Source: Microbacterium sp. M28 (GTDB taxonomy: Bacteria > Actinomycetota > Actinomycetes > Actinomycetales > Microbacteriaceae). Taken from it: a stretch of 64,000 nt of DNA. How positions within the stretch are numbered: the first letter of the stretch is position 1; the number at the start of each line of letters is the position of its first letter. This document shows positions 57,117-64,000 of the stretch, piece after piece. The stretch spans positions 2,728,001-2,792,000 of the forward strand of contig NZ_CP107546.1 of NCBI RefSeq assembly GCF_025836995.1, in the 5' to 3' direction. The notes below the pieces were generated by a model that was not told the origin of the DNA, made no database searches, and saw only the letters and a program-made list of their open reading frames with translations. The translations under genes were made by a program, and so were the position numbers.

Positions 57117-57293
57117 TCAGGACGCCTTGGGCGGCAGACCGCGCGCCGCGCGCTCCTCGGCCTCGATGCGCGCGTGCACCTTGCGTTCGGTGCGGTCGAA
57201 GCGCAGGATGCCTCGGAGCACGAAGAAGAACACCACGCACACCGCGAGGGTCGGAAGGATCGACCAGGCGACCGCGGTCCAGATGCTCTCCAT
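57117..57293 (-). CDS. Small single-span membrane protein (58 residues)
   Basis: The product starts MESIWTAVAWSILPTLAVCV, has one membrane helix (about residues 6-28, ending FFFVLRGIL) and a charged tail RTERKVHARIEAEERAARG. The ATG at 57293 follows a TACGAT box (57305-57300) by six bases, so the mRNA looks leaderless; the GGAGGA between them is too close to act as a ribosome site. It lies 83 bases upstream of cardiolipin synthase on the same strand and may be co-expressed. No function is known. It is embedded in a longer frame reaching 57542 whose upstream part is not protein-like. Confidence 0.65.
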   Translation of the reverse strand: MESIWTAVAWSILPTLAVCVVFFFVLRGILRFDRTERKVHARIEAEERAARGLPPKAS

Positions 57294-57399
57294 TCCTCCA
57301 TCGTACGCCGCCCGCCTGTGGGCGCGCCTCGCCCACCCGCCCTGCACAGGCGACGGGTTCGACGCAATCGTTCCACAATCAGCCGTTCGCCCCCAGCGC

Positions 57400-57415
57400 G
57401 GCAACCGCGGTTGCC
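57400..57415. promoter_or_regulatory. Perfect 16-base palindrome before the DUF4192 gene
   Basis: GGCAACCGCGGTTGCC is a perfect inverted repeat with no loop, centred on CG. It lies 11 bases before the ATG of the DUF4192 gene and directly upstream of the possible CACACT -10 box (57415-57420). The layout is that of a dimeric repressor site. Confidence 0.5.
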
Positions 57416-57426
57416 ACACTCGCGTG

Positions 57427-58551
57427 ATGACAACCGTGATGAAAGCCTCCGGCTCCGCCGAGTTCCTCGGCCTGGTCCCCGCCCTCGCGGGCTTCACTCC
57501 GACGCGGAGCATCGTGCTGACGCCCTTCGAGGGCAAGCGCACCTATGGTGCGCTGCGGATCGACCTTCCCGACGATGACCCGACCGCCTTCGCCGAGGGC
57601 GCCGTCGACCTGATCGCCAGAGTCGAGCGCATCGACGCGCTGGCCGTGGTGGTCTACACCGAGGAGCACGCGCAGCCCACCAGGGACGGTCTCGTCCTGC
57701 CGCACGGCGTCGTCGTCGACGAATTGCTCTCGGCTGCCGAGGACCGACGCCTCGGCATCGTCGATGCGCTGTGCGTGACACCGGACGGCTGGGCGAGCTA
57801 CCTCGACGACGAGCCGTCTCTGCATGCGCTCGACACGATCCGTGTCGTCGACCCGACGCCGGATGCCTCCGATGTCCGCGGCGATCAGTCAGCGGGAACC
57901 GAGCTGGCGGATTTCGGCCTGCTGATGACGGAGCGGGTCGGGCGCGCTTCGATCGTGCTGGAGGACGTGATCTGCCGCGCGCGGATGGGCCGCGAGGCCG
58001 AAGTGGAGCATGAGCACCCGGAGGCGGTCGCCGCGGCCTCGCTGCTCGACGACATCCCCGCGCTGTTCGAAGCGGCCATGGACCTTCCGGACGACCCGCC
58101 GCCGTACGTCTGCGCCGCCCTGCTCTGGCTGCTGGAGCGACCGCTGTACCGCGATGTCGCACTCATGCAATGGGCGGGCGATCTCGCCGTCGGGCGACGC
58201 ACTCTGGCATCGCAGATCACGCATCACGACGCGGGCACACTCCCGGGCGACGGAGCCTTCGACACGATGATCGGCGAAGGCCCGCGCCCGAGCATCCCGC
58301 GTCTGCATGCGGCGCTGCGGACGGTGCGCACCCTGGCCGCCCTCGCTCCGCGTCGGAAGAGGATCGGCCCGCTCGCGCTGGCGGCATGGCTGTCGTGGGC
58401 GCTGCGGCGCCCGTCGCACTCCGAGCTCTATCTCGCCGTGGTGCGCGCCATCGCTCCGGAGTACAGTTTCGGCCGTCTGCTCAACGACCTCATGGTCGCC
58501 AGGCCCCTACCGGCGTGGGCGTTCGATCGACGCATGGACGACGCGGCATGA
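57427..58551 (+). CDS. DUF4192 domain protein
   Basis: The 374-residue protein matches the actinobacterial DUF4192 family: EFLGLVPALAGFTPTRSIVLTPF near residue 12, YGALRIDLPDD, RIDALAVVVYTEE, PDGWASYLDDE and the C-terminal ALAAWLSWALRRPSHSELYL. The function is unknown and no catalytic motif is evident. The frame can be extended further upstream, but the ATG at 57427 starts the conserved part and lies just after a palindromic site, possibly leaderless (CACACT six bases upstream). It converges on lysS with 13 bases between stops. Confidence 0.82.
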   Translation: MTTVMKASGSAEFLGLVPALAGFTPTRSIVLTPFEGKRTYGALRIDLPDDDPTAFAEGAVDLIARVERIDALAVVVYTEEHAQPTRDGLVLPHGVVVDELLSAAEDRRLGIVDALCVTPDGWASYLDDEPSLHALDTIRVVDPTPDASDVRGDQSAGTELADFGLLMTERVGRASIVLEDVICRARMGREAEVEHEHPEAVAAASLLDDIPALFEAAMDLPDDPPPYVCAALLWLLERPLYRDVALMQWAGDLAVGRRTLASQITHHDAGTLPGDGAFDTMIGEGPRPSIPRLHAALRTVRTLAALAPRRKRIGPLALAAWLSWALRRPSHSELYLAVVRAIAPEYSFGRLLNDLMVARPLPAWAFDRRMDDAA

Positions 58552-58564
58552 CGCCGCACCGAGG

Positions 58565-60085
58565 TCACTTGACGAGCGGGAAGAGAATGGTCTCGCGGAT
58601 GCCGAGGCCCGTGATCGCCATCAGCAGGCGGTCGATGCCCATGCCCATGCCGCCGGAGGGCGGCATGCCGTGCTCGAGCGCGCGCAGGAACTCCTCGTCG
58701 ACGCGCATGGCCTCGACGTCGCCGCGCGCTGCGAGCTTCGCCTGCTCGACGAAGCGCTCGCGCTGGATGACGGGGTCGACCAGCTCCGAATACCCGGTCG
58801 CGAGCTCGAACCCGCGGATGTACAGGTCCCACTTCTCGACGACTCCGGGGATCGAGCGGTGCTCGCGCACGAGCGGTGAGGTGTCGACGGGGAAATCCAT
58901 CACGAACGTCGGGCGTACGAGTTCGCCCTTGACGAAGTGCTCCCAGAGCTCTTCGACGAGCTTTCCGTGGGTGGCCTGCGTCGGGACGTCCACCCCGTTC
59001 GCCTCGGCGAACGCGATCAGGTCCTCGACCGCGTCTTCCGGGGTCACGGTACGGCCGGATGCCGCGGACAGCGACTCGTACATCGAGATGCGGTCCCATT
59101 CGCCGCCCAGGTCGTACTCGGTGCCGTCCGCCCACGTCACCGTCGTGGACCCGGTCACCGCGATCGCGGCCTGCTGGACGAGCTCCTGAGTGAGCCGCGC
59201 CATCTGGTCGTAGTCGCCGTACGCCTGGTACGCCTCGAGCATCGCGAACTCCGGGCTGTGCGTCGAGTCGGCGCCCTCGTTTCGGAAGTTCCGGTTGATC
59301 TCGAACACCCGCTCGATACCGCCGACGACGGCGCGCTTCAGGTACAGCTCCGGTGCGATGCGCAGGTACAGCTCGGTGTCGAACGCGTTCGAGTGCGTGA
59401 CGAACGGACGTGCCGACGCGCCGCCGTGCTGCACCTGCAGCATGGGGGTCTCGACCTCGAGGTAGTCGTGGCTCGCGAACGTCGCGCGGAGGCTCGCGTT
59501 CACGGCGGCACGCGCACGGACCGTCGTCCTGGCCTGCTCGCGGACGATCAGGTCGAGGTAGCGGCTGCGCACGCGCCCCTCTTCGCTGAGCTCGGAGTAC
59601 GCGTTGGGCAGCGGGAGGATCGCCTTCGATGCGATCGCCCACGCATCAGCCATGATCGACAGCTCGCCGCGGCGGCTGGAGATCACCTCGCCGTGGACGA
59701 ACACGTGGTCACCGAGGTCGACGTACTCCTTCCAGTCCGCGAGCGAGGACTCGCCGACGTTCGCGAGCGAGATCATCGCCTGGATGCGCGAACCGTCGCC
59801 GGCCTGCAGCGTCGCGAAGCAGAGCTTCCCGGTGTTGCGGCTGAACACGACGCGTCCTGCGACACCGACGACGACACCGGTCTCGGCGCCGGCCTCGAGG
59901 TCGCCGTAGTCGGCTCGCAGCGCTGGGATCGTATGCGTCACCGGCACGCCGACGGGGAACGCCCCGCCGGATGCATCCGTGCGCTTCTCGATCAGACGCT
60001 CGCGCTTGGCGAGTCGAACGGCCTTCTGCTCGTGAATATCCTCGTCGGCGGGGACAGGGGCGGGCGCGTCAGGCGCGTTCGTCAT
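58565..60085 (-). CDS. lysS: Lysyl-tRNA synthetase (class II)
   Basis: The 506-residue synthetase charges tRNA-Lys. The N-terminal OB-fold anticodon-binding domain (about 70-180, VVVGVAGRVVFSRNTGKLCFATLQ) is followed by the class II core: motif 1 with YLEVETPMLQVQHGGASARPF, motif 2 with FEINRNFRNEGADSTHSPEF and motif 3 with GMPPSGGMGMGIDRLLMAITG. AAGGAG precedes the ATG at 60085 by seven bases, so a longer frame to 60151 is rejected. The C terminus ends ILFPLVK, typical for the family. Confidence 0.96.
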   Translation of the reverse strand: MTNAPDAPAPVPADEDIHEQKAVRLAKRERLIEKRTDASGGAFPVGVPVTHTIPALRADYGDLEAGAETGVVVGVAGRVVFSRNTGKLCFATLQAGDGSRIQAMISLANVGESSLADWKEYVDLGDHVFVHGEVISSRRGELSIMADAWAIASKAILPLPNAYSELSEEGRVRSRYLDLIVREQARTTVRARAAVNASLRATFASHDYLEVETPMLQVQHGGASARPFVTHSNAFDTELYLRIAPELYLKRAVVGGIERVFEINRNFRNEGADSTHSPEFAMLEAYQAYGDYDQMARLTQELVQQAAIAVTGSTTVTWADGTEYDLGGEWDRISMYESLSAASGRTVTPEDAVEDLIAFAEANGVDVPTQATHGKLVEELWEHFVKGELVRPTFVMDFPVDTSPLVREHRSIPGVVEKWDLYIRGFELATGYSELVDPVIQRERFVEQAKLAARGDVEAMRVDEEFLRALEHGMPPSGGMGMGIDRLLMAITGLGIRETILFPLVK

Positions 60086-60128
60086 GCGGGGCTCCTTGGA
60101 AGTCAGGGGCCAGTTTATCGCGGGCGGG

Positions 60129-60134
60129 TAGCGT
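60129..60134 (+). promoter_or_regulatory. TAGCGT -10 box of a leaderless gene
   Basis: TAGCGT is followed by seven bases (GAAAGCC) and the ATG at 60142. There is no ribosome site, so the mRNA of the DUF2207 gene probably starts at its first codon. Confidence 0.4.
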
Positions 60135-60141
60135 GAAAGCC

Positions 60142-61953
60142 ATGAGCGCACGCCGAGGACTCCCCCTGCTCGCCGCCTTCGCCCTCGCCGCCGCGGTCTG
60201 CGCCTCTCCGGCGGCCGCCGCGGCGTCCGTCCCCGCGTCCGCCTCCGCCGATGTGGACGACTTCTCCTACTCGTCCTGGGACTCCGTGTACGAACTCGGC
60301 ACCGATGATGCCGGCCGCGCCGCGATGCGGGTCACCGAGACGCTCACCGCCGCGTTCCCCGAACACGATCAGAATCGCGGGATCGTCCGCGGGCTCCCGA
60401 CGACCTACGAGGGCGCCTCGACCGACACGCGTGTGGTGTCTGTGGAGGATGCCGAGGGCAGTCCCGTCCCGTACGAGACCGAGGAGGACGACGACGTCCT
60501 GTACATCCTCACCGGCACCGACGACTACGTCCACGGCGAGACGACCTACGTCATCACGTACGAGATGCAGGACGTCATCCTTCCCGCTCGCAACGGAGTG
60601 GACGAGTTCTACTGGGATCTCCTACCGCTGGACAGCACGCAGCCGATCGACGCCTTCTCGGCCGACATCGTGTTGGCGCCCGAGCTGAGCGCGCACCTCA
60701 CCGGGTCGTCCGCCTGCTATGTCGGCCCTGAGGGCTCGCAGGACCGCTGCGACCTCGGCTTCGACGGCGAGACGGCCACTGTCGAGGAGACCGATCTGGC
60801 CGCGGGCGACGGCGTCACCGTCGGGATCGGCCTCGAACCGGGCACGGTCGTCCAGCCGGACACCCGGCTCCCGAATCCGACCACCGATGTCGTCCCGCTC
60901 GCGACGAGCGGGGCCGCGGCTCTCCTCGCCGCAGGCGGTTGGTTCGCGACATCAGCCCTGGTGCGCTCGCGGCGCCGCGCGACCGGTGTGATCATCGCGC
61001 AGTACGACGTGCCGAGTTCGATGCCGCCGATCCTCGCGAACGCGATCGTGCCTCGGGCCCGCAATCCCATCACCGCCCAGATCATCCACCTCGCGGTGCG
61101 GGGTCTGCTCCGCCTCGAAGAGTTGCCGGAGGGCGCGAAGGACCAGACCCGCCCTCGGTTGCGCCGCCTCACCGCGCCCATTCCCGACCCGCTCGATCAC
61201 CGCGCCCTGAAGGCGCTCTTCAACAACGACGAGCCGGATGTCGTCATGACGGTGCCGAAGGACAGCTCCGCGTTCGCGAAGCGGATGCAGGGCCTCGTCG
61301 CCGCAGGGAAGAAGGCCGCCGTCAAGCGCGGCCTCACCACCACGGCGCGCAGCCGCACGGCGATCGTGCTGTGCACGGTCGCGCTCGGCGTCGCCGCGGT
61401 CGGCCTCGCACTCGGCATCTGGGGAGCCGTGCAGGGCCGGGAGAGCGCCGCGCCCGGCATTCTCGTCTCCGTCCTCATCGGTACCGGGGCTCTCGTCTCG
61501 CTCATCGCGGCGGTGTCCCCGCGCACCGTGCCGACGCCGGAGGGCGCTGCGGCGCTGGAGCATCTCGAAGGGGTGCGCGAGTTCATCCGCGTGGCCGAGG
61601 CCGATCGGCTGCGGATGCTGCAGTCGTACACGGGAGCCGAGCGGCGTCCGGACGGCTCGGTCGACGTGATCCACGTGTACGAGATGCTCCTGCCCTATGC
61701 CGTCCTGTTCGGACAGGAACGCGAATGGGGTGAGGTCCTCGAGACCGCATACGCCAGGGACCAGCAGTCCCCGGTGTGGGCGAACGGGGTGACGACGGGA
61801 CTCGCGGTCCGGCTCGCCGGATTCTCGACCGTGAGCGCCGCATCGTCGTCGTACGCCTCACCCAGCAGCGGAAGCTCGTCGAGCTTCGGCGGGTCGACCG
61901 GCGGCGGGTTCTCGGGCGGCGGGGGCGGCGGCGGGTTCTCCGGAGGGCGCTGA
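60142..61953 (+). CDS. DUF2207 domain membrane protein
   Basis: The 603-residue protein has a signal peptide (about 1-28), an extracytoplasmic DUF2207 beta domain (about 35-235: VTETLTAAFPEHDQNRGIVRGLP, VITYEMQDVI, EFYWDLLP) and a membrane helix (about 252-272). A cytoplasmic part follows (YDVPSSMPPILANAIVPR, LEHLEGVREFIRVAEADRLRML) with two further helices near 415-455. The end is a Ser/Gly-rich low-complexity tail with FSGGGGGGGFSGGR. Such tails are typical of the family. The function is unknown. The ATG at 60142 is favoured by the TAGCGT box seven bases upstream. Confidence 0.87.
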   Translation: MSARRGLPLLAAFALAAAVCASPAAAAASVPASASADVDDFSYSSWDSVYELGTDDAGRAAMRVTETLTAAFPEHDQNRGIVRGLPTTYEGASTDTRVVSVEDAEGSPVPYETEEDDDVLYILTGTDDYVHGETTYVITYEMQDVILPARNGVDEFYWDLLPLDSTQPIDAFSADIVLAPELSAHLTGSSACYVGPEGSQDRCDLGFDGETATVEETDLAAGDGVTVGIGLEPGTVVQPDTRLPNPTTDVVPLATSGAAALLAAGGWFATSALVRSRRRATGVIIAQYDVPSSMPPILANAIVPRARNPITAQIIHLAVRGLLRLEELPEGAKDQTRPRLRRLTAPIPDPLDHRALKALFNNDEPDVVMTVPKDSSAFAKRMQGLVAAGKKAAVKRGLTTTARSRTAIVLCTVALGVAAVGLALGIWGAVQGRESAAPGILVSVLIGTGALVSLIAAVSPRTVPTPEGAAALEHLEGVREFIRVAEADRLRMLQSYTGAERRPDGSVDVIHVYEMLLPYAVLFGQEREWGEVLETAYARDQQSPVWANGVTTGLAVRLAGFSTVSAASSSYASPSSGSSSSFGGSTGGGFSGGGGGGGFSGGR

Positions 61954-61967
61954 GGCGGCGCTGAGCG

Positions 61968-62657
61968 TCAGGGCAGCAGCGGGTCGGTCGAGTCGCGCAG
62001 GGCACGCTCGACCGTCGACTGCACCAGTGCCGACAGGTACCCGCCGGGGTTCTCCACGCCGATGCCCCGCAGCAGTCCGGTGGCCTGGACGATGATCGAT
62101 CGGGAGAACTCGGATGCCGTGGCGATCGCCTCGGCGTACGCCGGTCGGTCCTCCTCGGCGATCACGACCGGCTCGCACCCCAGCTCGACGGCGAGTGCCT
62201 GAGCGATCGGCAGCACCGGCGCTGGGGCCGTCACCGCGGCGAACGCGGCCTGGAGCTGACGCAGATCGATCGTCGTTCCGGTGAACGCGATCGCCGGATG
62301 GACCGCCAGGGGGATGGCTCCCGAACGCTGCGCCGGCTCGAGGACACCGATGCCGTAGGCGGGATCCGTGTGCAGCACGAGCTGTCCCGGCTGCCATGCG
62401 CCCAGGCGCCCGAGACCCGCGACGATCGCCGGCAGCTCGTCGTGCGGCACCGCCAGCACCACGAGCTCGCTGCGGCGCAGCACCTCCGGCGCATCGAGCA
62501 CGGGGACGTCCGGCAGCACGGCGGATGCGCGCTCCTCGTCCGAGGACGCCGTGATGCCGACGATCGCATGACCCGCTCCGGCGAGCGCCGCGCCGATCAC
62601 GGGCCCGACACGACCGGCGCCGACGATGCCGACGCCGAGGCGGCCCTCACGGTTCAC
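61968..62657 (-). CDS. Rossmann-like and DUF2520 domain protein
   Basis: The 229-residue protein starts with an NAD(P)-binding loop GIVGAGRVGPVIGAALAGAGH, followed by LVVLAVPHDELPAIV and VLHTDPAYGIGVL. The C-terminal DUF2520-type helical part contains HPAIAFTG and AEAIATASEFSRSIIVQATGLL. It resembles small 6-phosphogluconate-dehydrogenase-like or ketopantoate-reductase-like proteins; relatives are often encoded just before panC. The start is a GTG inside the upstream PH-domain gene's end (11-base overlap), so translation is coupled. No substrate can be named. Confidence 0.82.
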   Translation of the reverse strand: MNREGRLGVGIVGAGRVGPVIGAALAGAGHAIVGITASSDEERASAVLPDVPVLDAPEVLRRSELVVLAVPHDELPAIVAGLGRLGAWQPGQLVLHTDPAYGIGVLEPAQRSGAIPLAVHPAIAFTGTTIDLRQLQAAFAAVTAPAPVLPIAQALAVELGCEPVVIAEEDRPAYAEAIATASEFSRSIIVQATGLLRGIGVENPGGYLSALVQSTVERALRDSTDPLLP

Positions 62658-64000
62658 GCCGAGGCTCCTCGGGCGAGACCGGCGGTGCTACGGGGGGCGG
62701 AGGCGGCGGAGCCGGGAAGGCGACCGGTTGCGCGGGCGGCGGTACAGCCCCGGCCGCGGGCGGCGCAGGCGGGAAGGCACCAGCGTCCGCCGGGAACGCC
62801 GGTGCGGACCATGCGCCCTGCACGGCGTCCGACTGCTCCGCCCAGCGGTGGCCGCGGTCACGGCCGACGGATTTCGACGTGCGCCTGGCCATGTCATCGA
62901 ACACGGTCATGAGCTCGGCGCTGTCGATTCCGACGATCTCGCCGAGGATCGGCCCGGTGACGCTGTGCGCCTTCATCCATGCCACGCGCTGCGCCCGGTC
63001 GATGGGGCCCTGCGAGACCGATGCGCCCTGCATGCGGGCCAGCGGGAAGAGCGCGAGCTTGCGCCACATCACACCACGGCGCAGGATCAGAGCGAAGTCG
63101 GTGAGCGCGAGACCGTGCCGCTTCCACGACACCGGGCGCCGCCACCAGGCGCGAGGCTGCATCCGCACATACGGGTCGTCCTGCGCAGGGCCGAGGATGC
63201 CGTGCTGCCACACCAGGGGGACGTCGTCCGCCGGCAGGTCGGGCAGTATGAGCCCGAGCACCCGCTCGACATCCGCACGCTTGCCGACGGGAAGCACGAT
63301 GCTGAACTGCTGCGCGCTGCCGGACTGCTGCTGTGCGGCGCTCTTGCCGCTCATGCGGTTGATCTTGATCGTCCACCAGCCGAACGGACGCCACAGCAGC
63401 GACTGCGTGACCTCCACGGCGAAGATGCGCCCCGGTGGGATCGTCTCGGTCACCGTCGTGAAGAGGCCGTACGTGATGCGCACGCCATCGGGAGTCGGCG
63501 CGATCGAGTAGCGCAGCGACTTCGAGATCTGGGCCCACGTGATCGCCACCGTGGCGATCACCAGAGGGATTCCCGTTCCGAGGCTGATCCCGAGGATCGC
63601 GAACCCGGCGCCCTCCCCCTCGTCGGCGAGCATCACCGGGACGACGAACGCCATCATCACGGCGAACAGCACACCGAAGAAGACGAGCCACAGCAAGCCG
63701 GAGAGCAGCTGGGATCCGACCAGGCGGCCGGTCGGGATCTTCACCACGCTCTCCGGTGCGACATCGGCCAGGTCGACGCCGTCGATCAGGTCGTTGATGC
63801 CATGGCTCACCGTCCCGGCCACCTGCTGACGCCGACTCGCCGCGGGCGCCGGCTGTCCGGTGCGCGCTGCCTCCCGCGCGGCCCTGGCGCCGGATGCGAG
63901 GCGCAGGATGTCGGCACGCACGGCCTCGGCCTTGGGCGTCGACAGGTATTCGAGCGGGACGTTGGCGTCCGTGCCGGCTCCGACCACCTCGAGCTTCGCC
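62647..64000 (-). CDS. Bacterial PH-domain (YdbT-type) membrane protein, 5' end outside the window
   Basis: At least 450 codons are visible; the frame runs open to the window edge, so the N terminus is missing. The visible part has a polar stretch, two close membrane helices (LLWLVFFGVLFAVMMAFVVPVML, then ISLGTGIPLVIATVAITWA) and a bPH2 domain (LRYSIAPTPDGVRITYGLFTTVTETIPPGRIFAVEV, with WRPFGWWTIKIN). A second such domain lies near the end (RHGLALTDFALILRRGVMWRKLALFPLARMQG). The tail is rich in Pro and Ala (PPPPPPVAPP). YdbT proteins carry repeated bPH2 domains, so another probably lies upstream. The function is unknown. It overlaps the DUF2520 gene. Confidence 0.86.
   Translation of the reverse strand, partial: AKLEVVGAGTDANVPLEYLSTPKAEAVRADILRLASGARAAREAARTGQPAPAASRRQQVAGTVSHGINDLIDGVDLADVAPESVVKIPTGRLVGSQLLSGLLWLVFFGVLFAVMMAFVVPVMLADEGEGAGFAILGISLGTGIPLVIATVAITWAQISKSLRYSIAPTPDGVRITYGLFTTVTETIPPGRIFAVEVTQSLLWRPFGWWTIKINRMSGKSAAQQQSGSAQQFSIVLPVGKRADVERVLGLILPDLPADDVPLVWQHGILGPAQDDPYVRMQPRAWWRRPVSWKRHGLALTDFALILRRGVMWRKLALFPLARMQGASVSQGPIDRAQRVAWMKAHSVTGPILGEIVGIDSAELMTVFDDMARRTSKSVGRDRGHRWAEQSDAVQGAWSAPAFPADAGAFPPAPPAAGAVPPPAQPVAFPAPPPPPPVAPPVSPEEPRREP

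Noticed and set aside
48845-64000. A defence or toxin-antitoxin system in the last quarter
   Set aside because: All genes there have housekeeping or envelope families; nothing resembling nucleases, restriction enzymes or paired toxin genes was seen.

Overview
The DNA is uniformly GC-rich. Genes are tightly packed with many 4-base ATGA/GTGA overlaps, and several start codons sit 6-7 bases after a TAnnnT box (leaderless style). Sortase-type surface proteins, paired LytR-CpsA-Psr proteins, a 13E12-type HNH relic and very frequent GGATGCC/GGCATCC words all point to an actinobacterium, most likely Microbacteriaceae and probably Microbacterium. This is inferred from gene content and style; no marker gene was compared.

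The first 48.8 kb is largely a carbohydrate-use island. At 1-2.5 kb are a LacI regulator and uronate isomerase. At 2.7-22 kb is a second module: nucleoside-hydrolase-like protein, GntR/FCD regulator, SMP-30 lactonase, MFS porter, DhaK-DhaL kinase, RpiB-type isomerase, TIM-barrel protein resembling 3-oxo-isoapionate decarboxylase, oxidoisomerase resembling ApnO, SDR, LacI regulator, divergent alditol-oxidase-like flavoprotein and ApnL-like lactonase, and a ribose-type ABC transporter with a DUF2291 protein. I read it as a branched-chain pentose (D-apiose/D-apionate) route ending in L-erythrulose and erythrose 4-phosphate. Four promoters in this module share the exact 12-mer GGTCAACCGGTT, so it looks like one regulon although its genes lie on both strands. 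A dead 13E12 gene and a DUF1349 gene interrupt it.

At 22.3-25.9 kb is an LPKTG-anchored repeat protein. At 26-48.8 kb is a full L-rhamnose system: LacI regulator, two coupled GH78 rhamnosidases, an ABC importer without its own ATPase, mutarotase, isomerase, MFS porter, esterase, rhamnulose-phosphate aldolase/dehydrogenase fusion and rhamnulokinase. Two promoters of this system share TTGAAAC(C/G)ATTCA. A nucleotidyltransferase and a giant LPTTG-anchored metallophosphoesterase lie inside it. Uronate, apiose and rhamnose are constituents of rhamnogalacturonan-type pectin, so the island fits a plant-associated lifestyle.

From 48.8 kb onward the content is housekeeping: two LCP proteins, tRNA-Ser(UGA), HAD phosphatase, seryl-tRNA synthetase, lipid kinase, lipoprotein, cardiolipin synthase, a 58-residue membrane protein, a DUF4192 protein, lysyl-tRNA synthetase, a DUF2207 membrane protein, a DUF2520 protein and a bacterial-PH-domain protein cut by the window edge. 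No CRISPR array, rRNA, replication origin or intact insertion sequence was seen. No gene-free stretch exceeds 300 bases.
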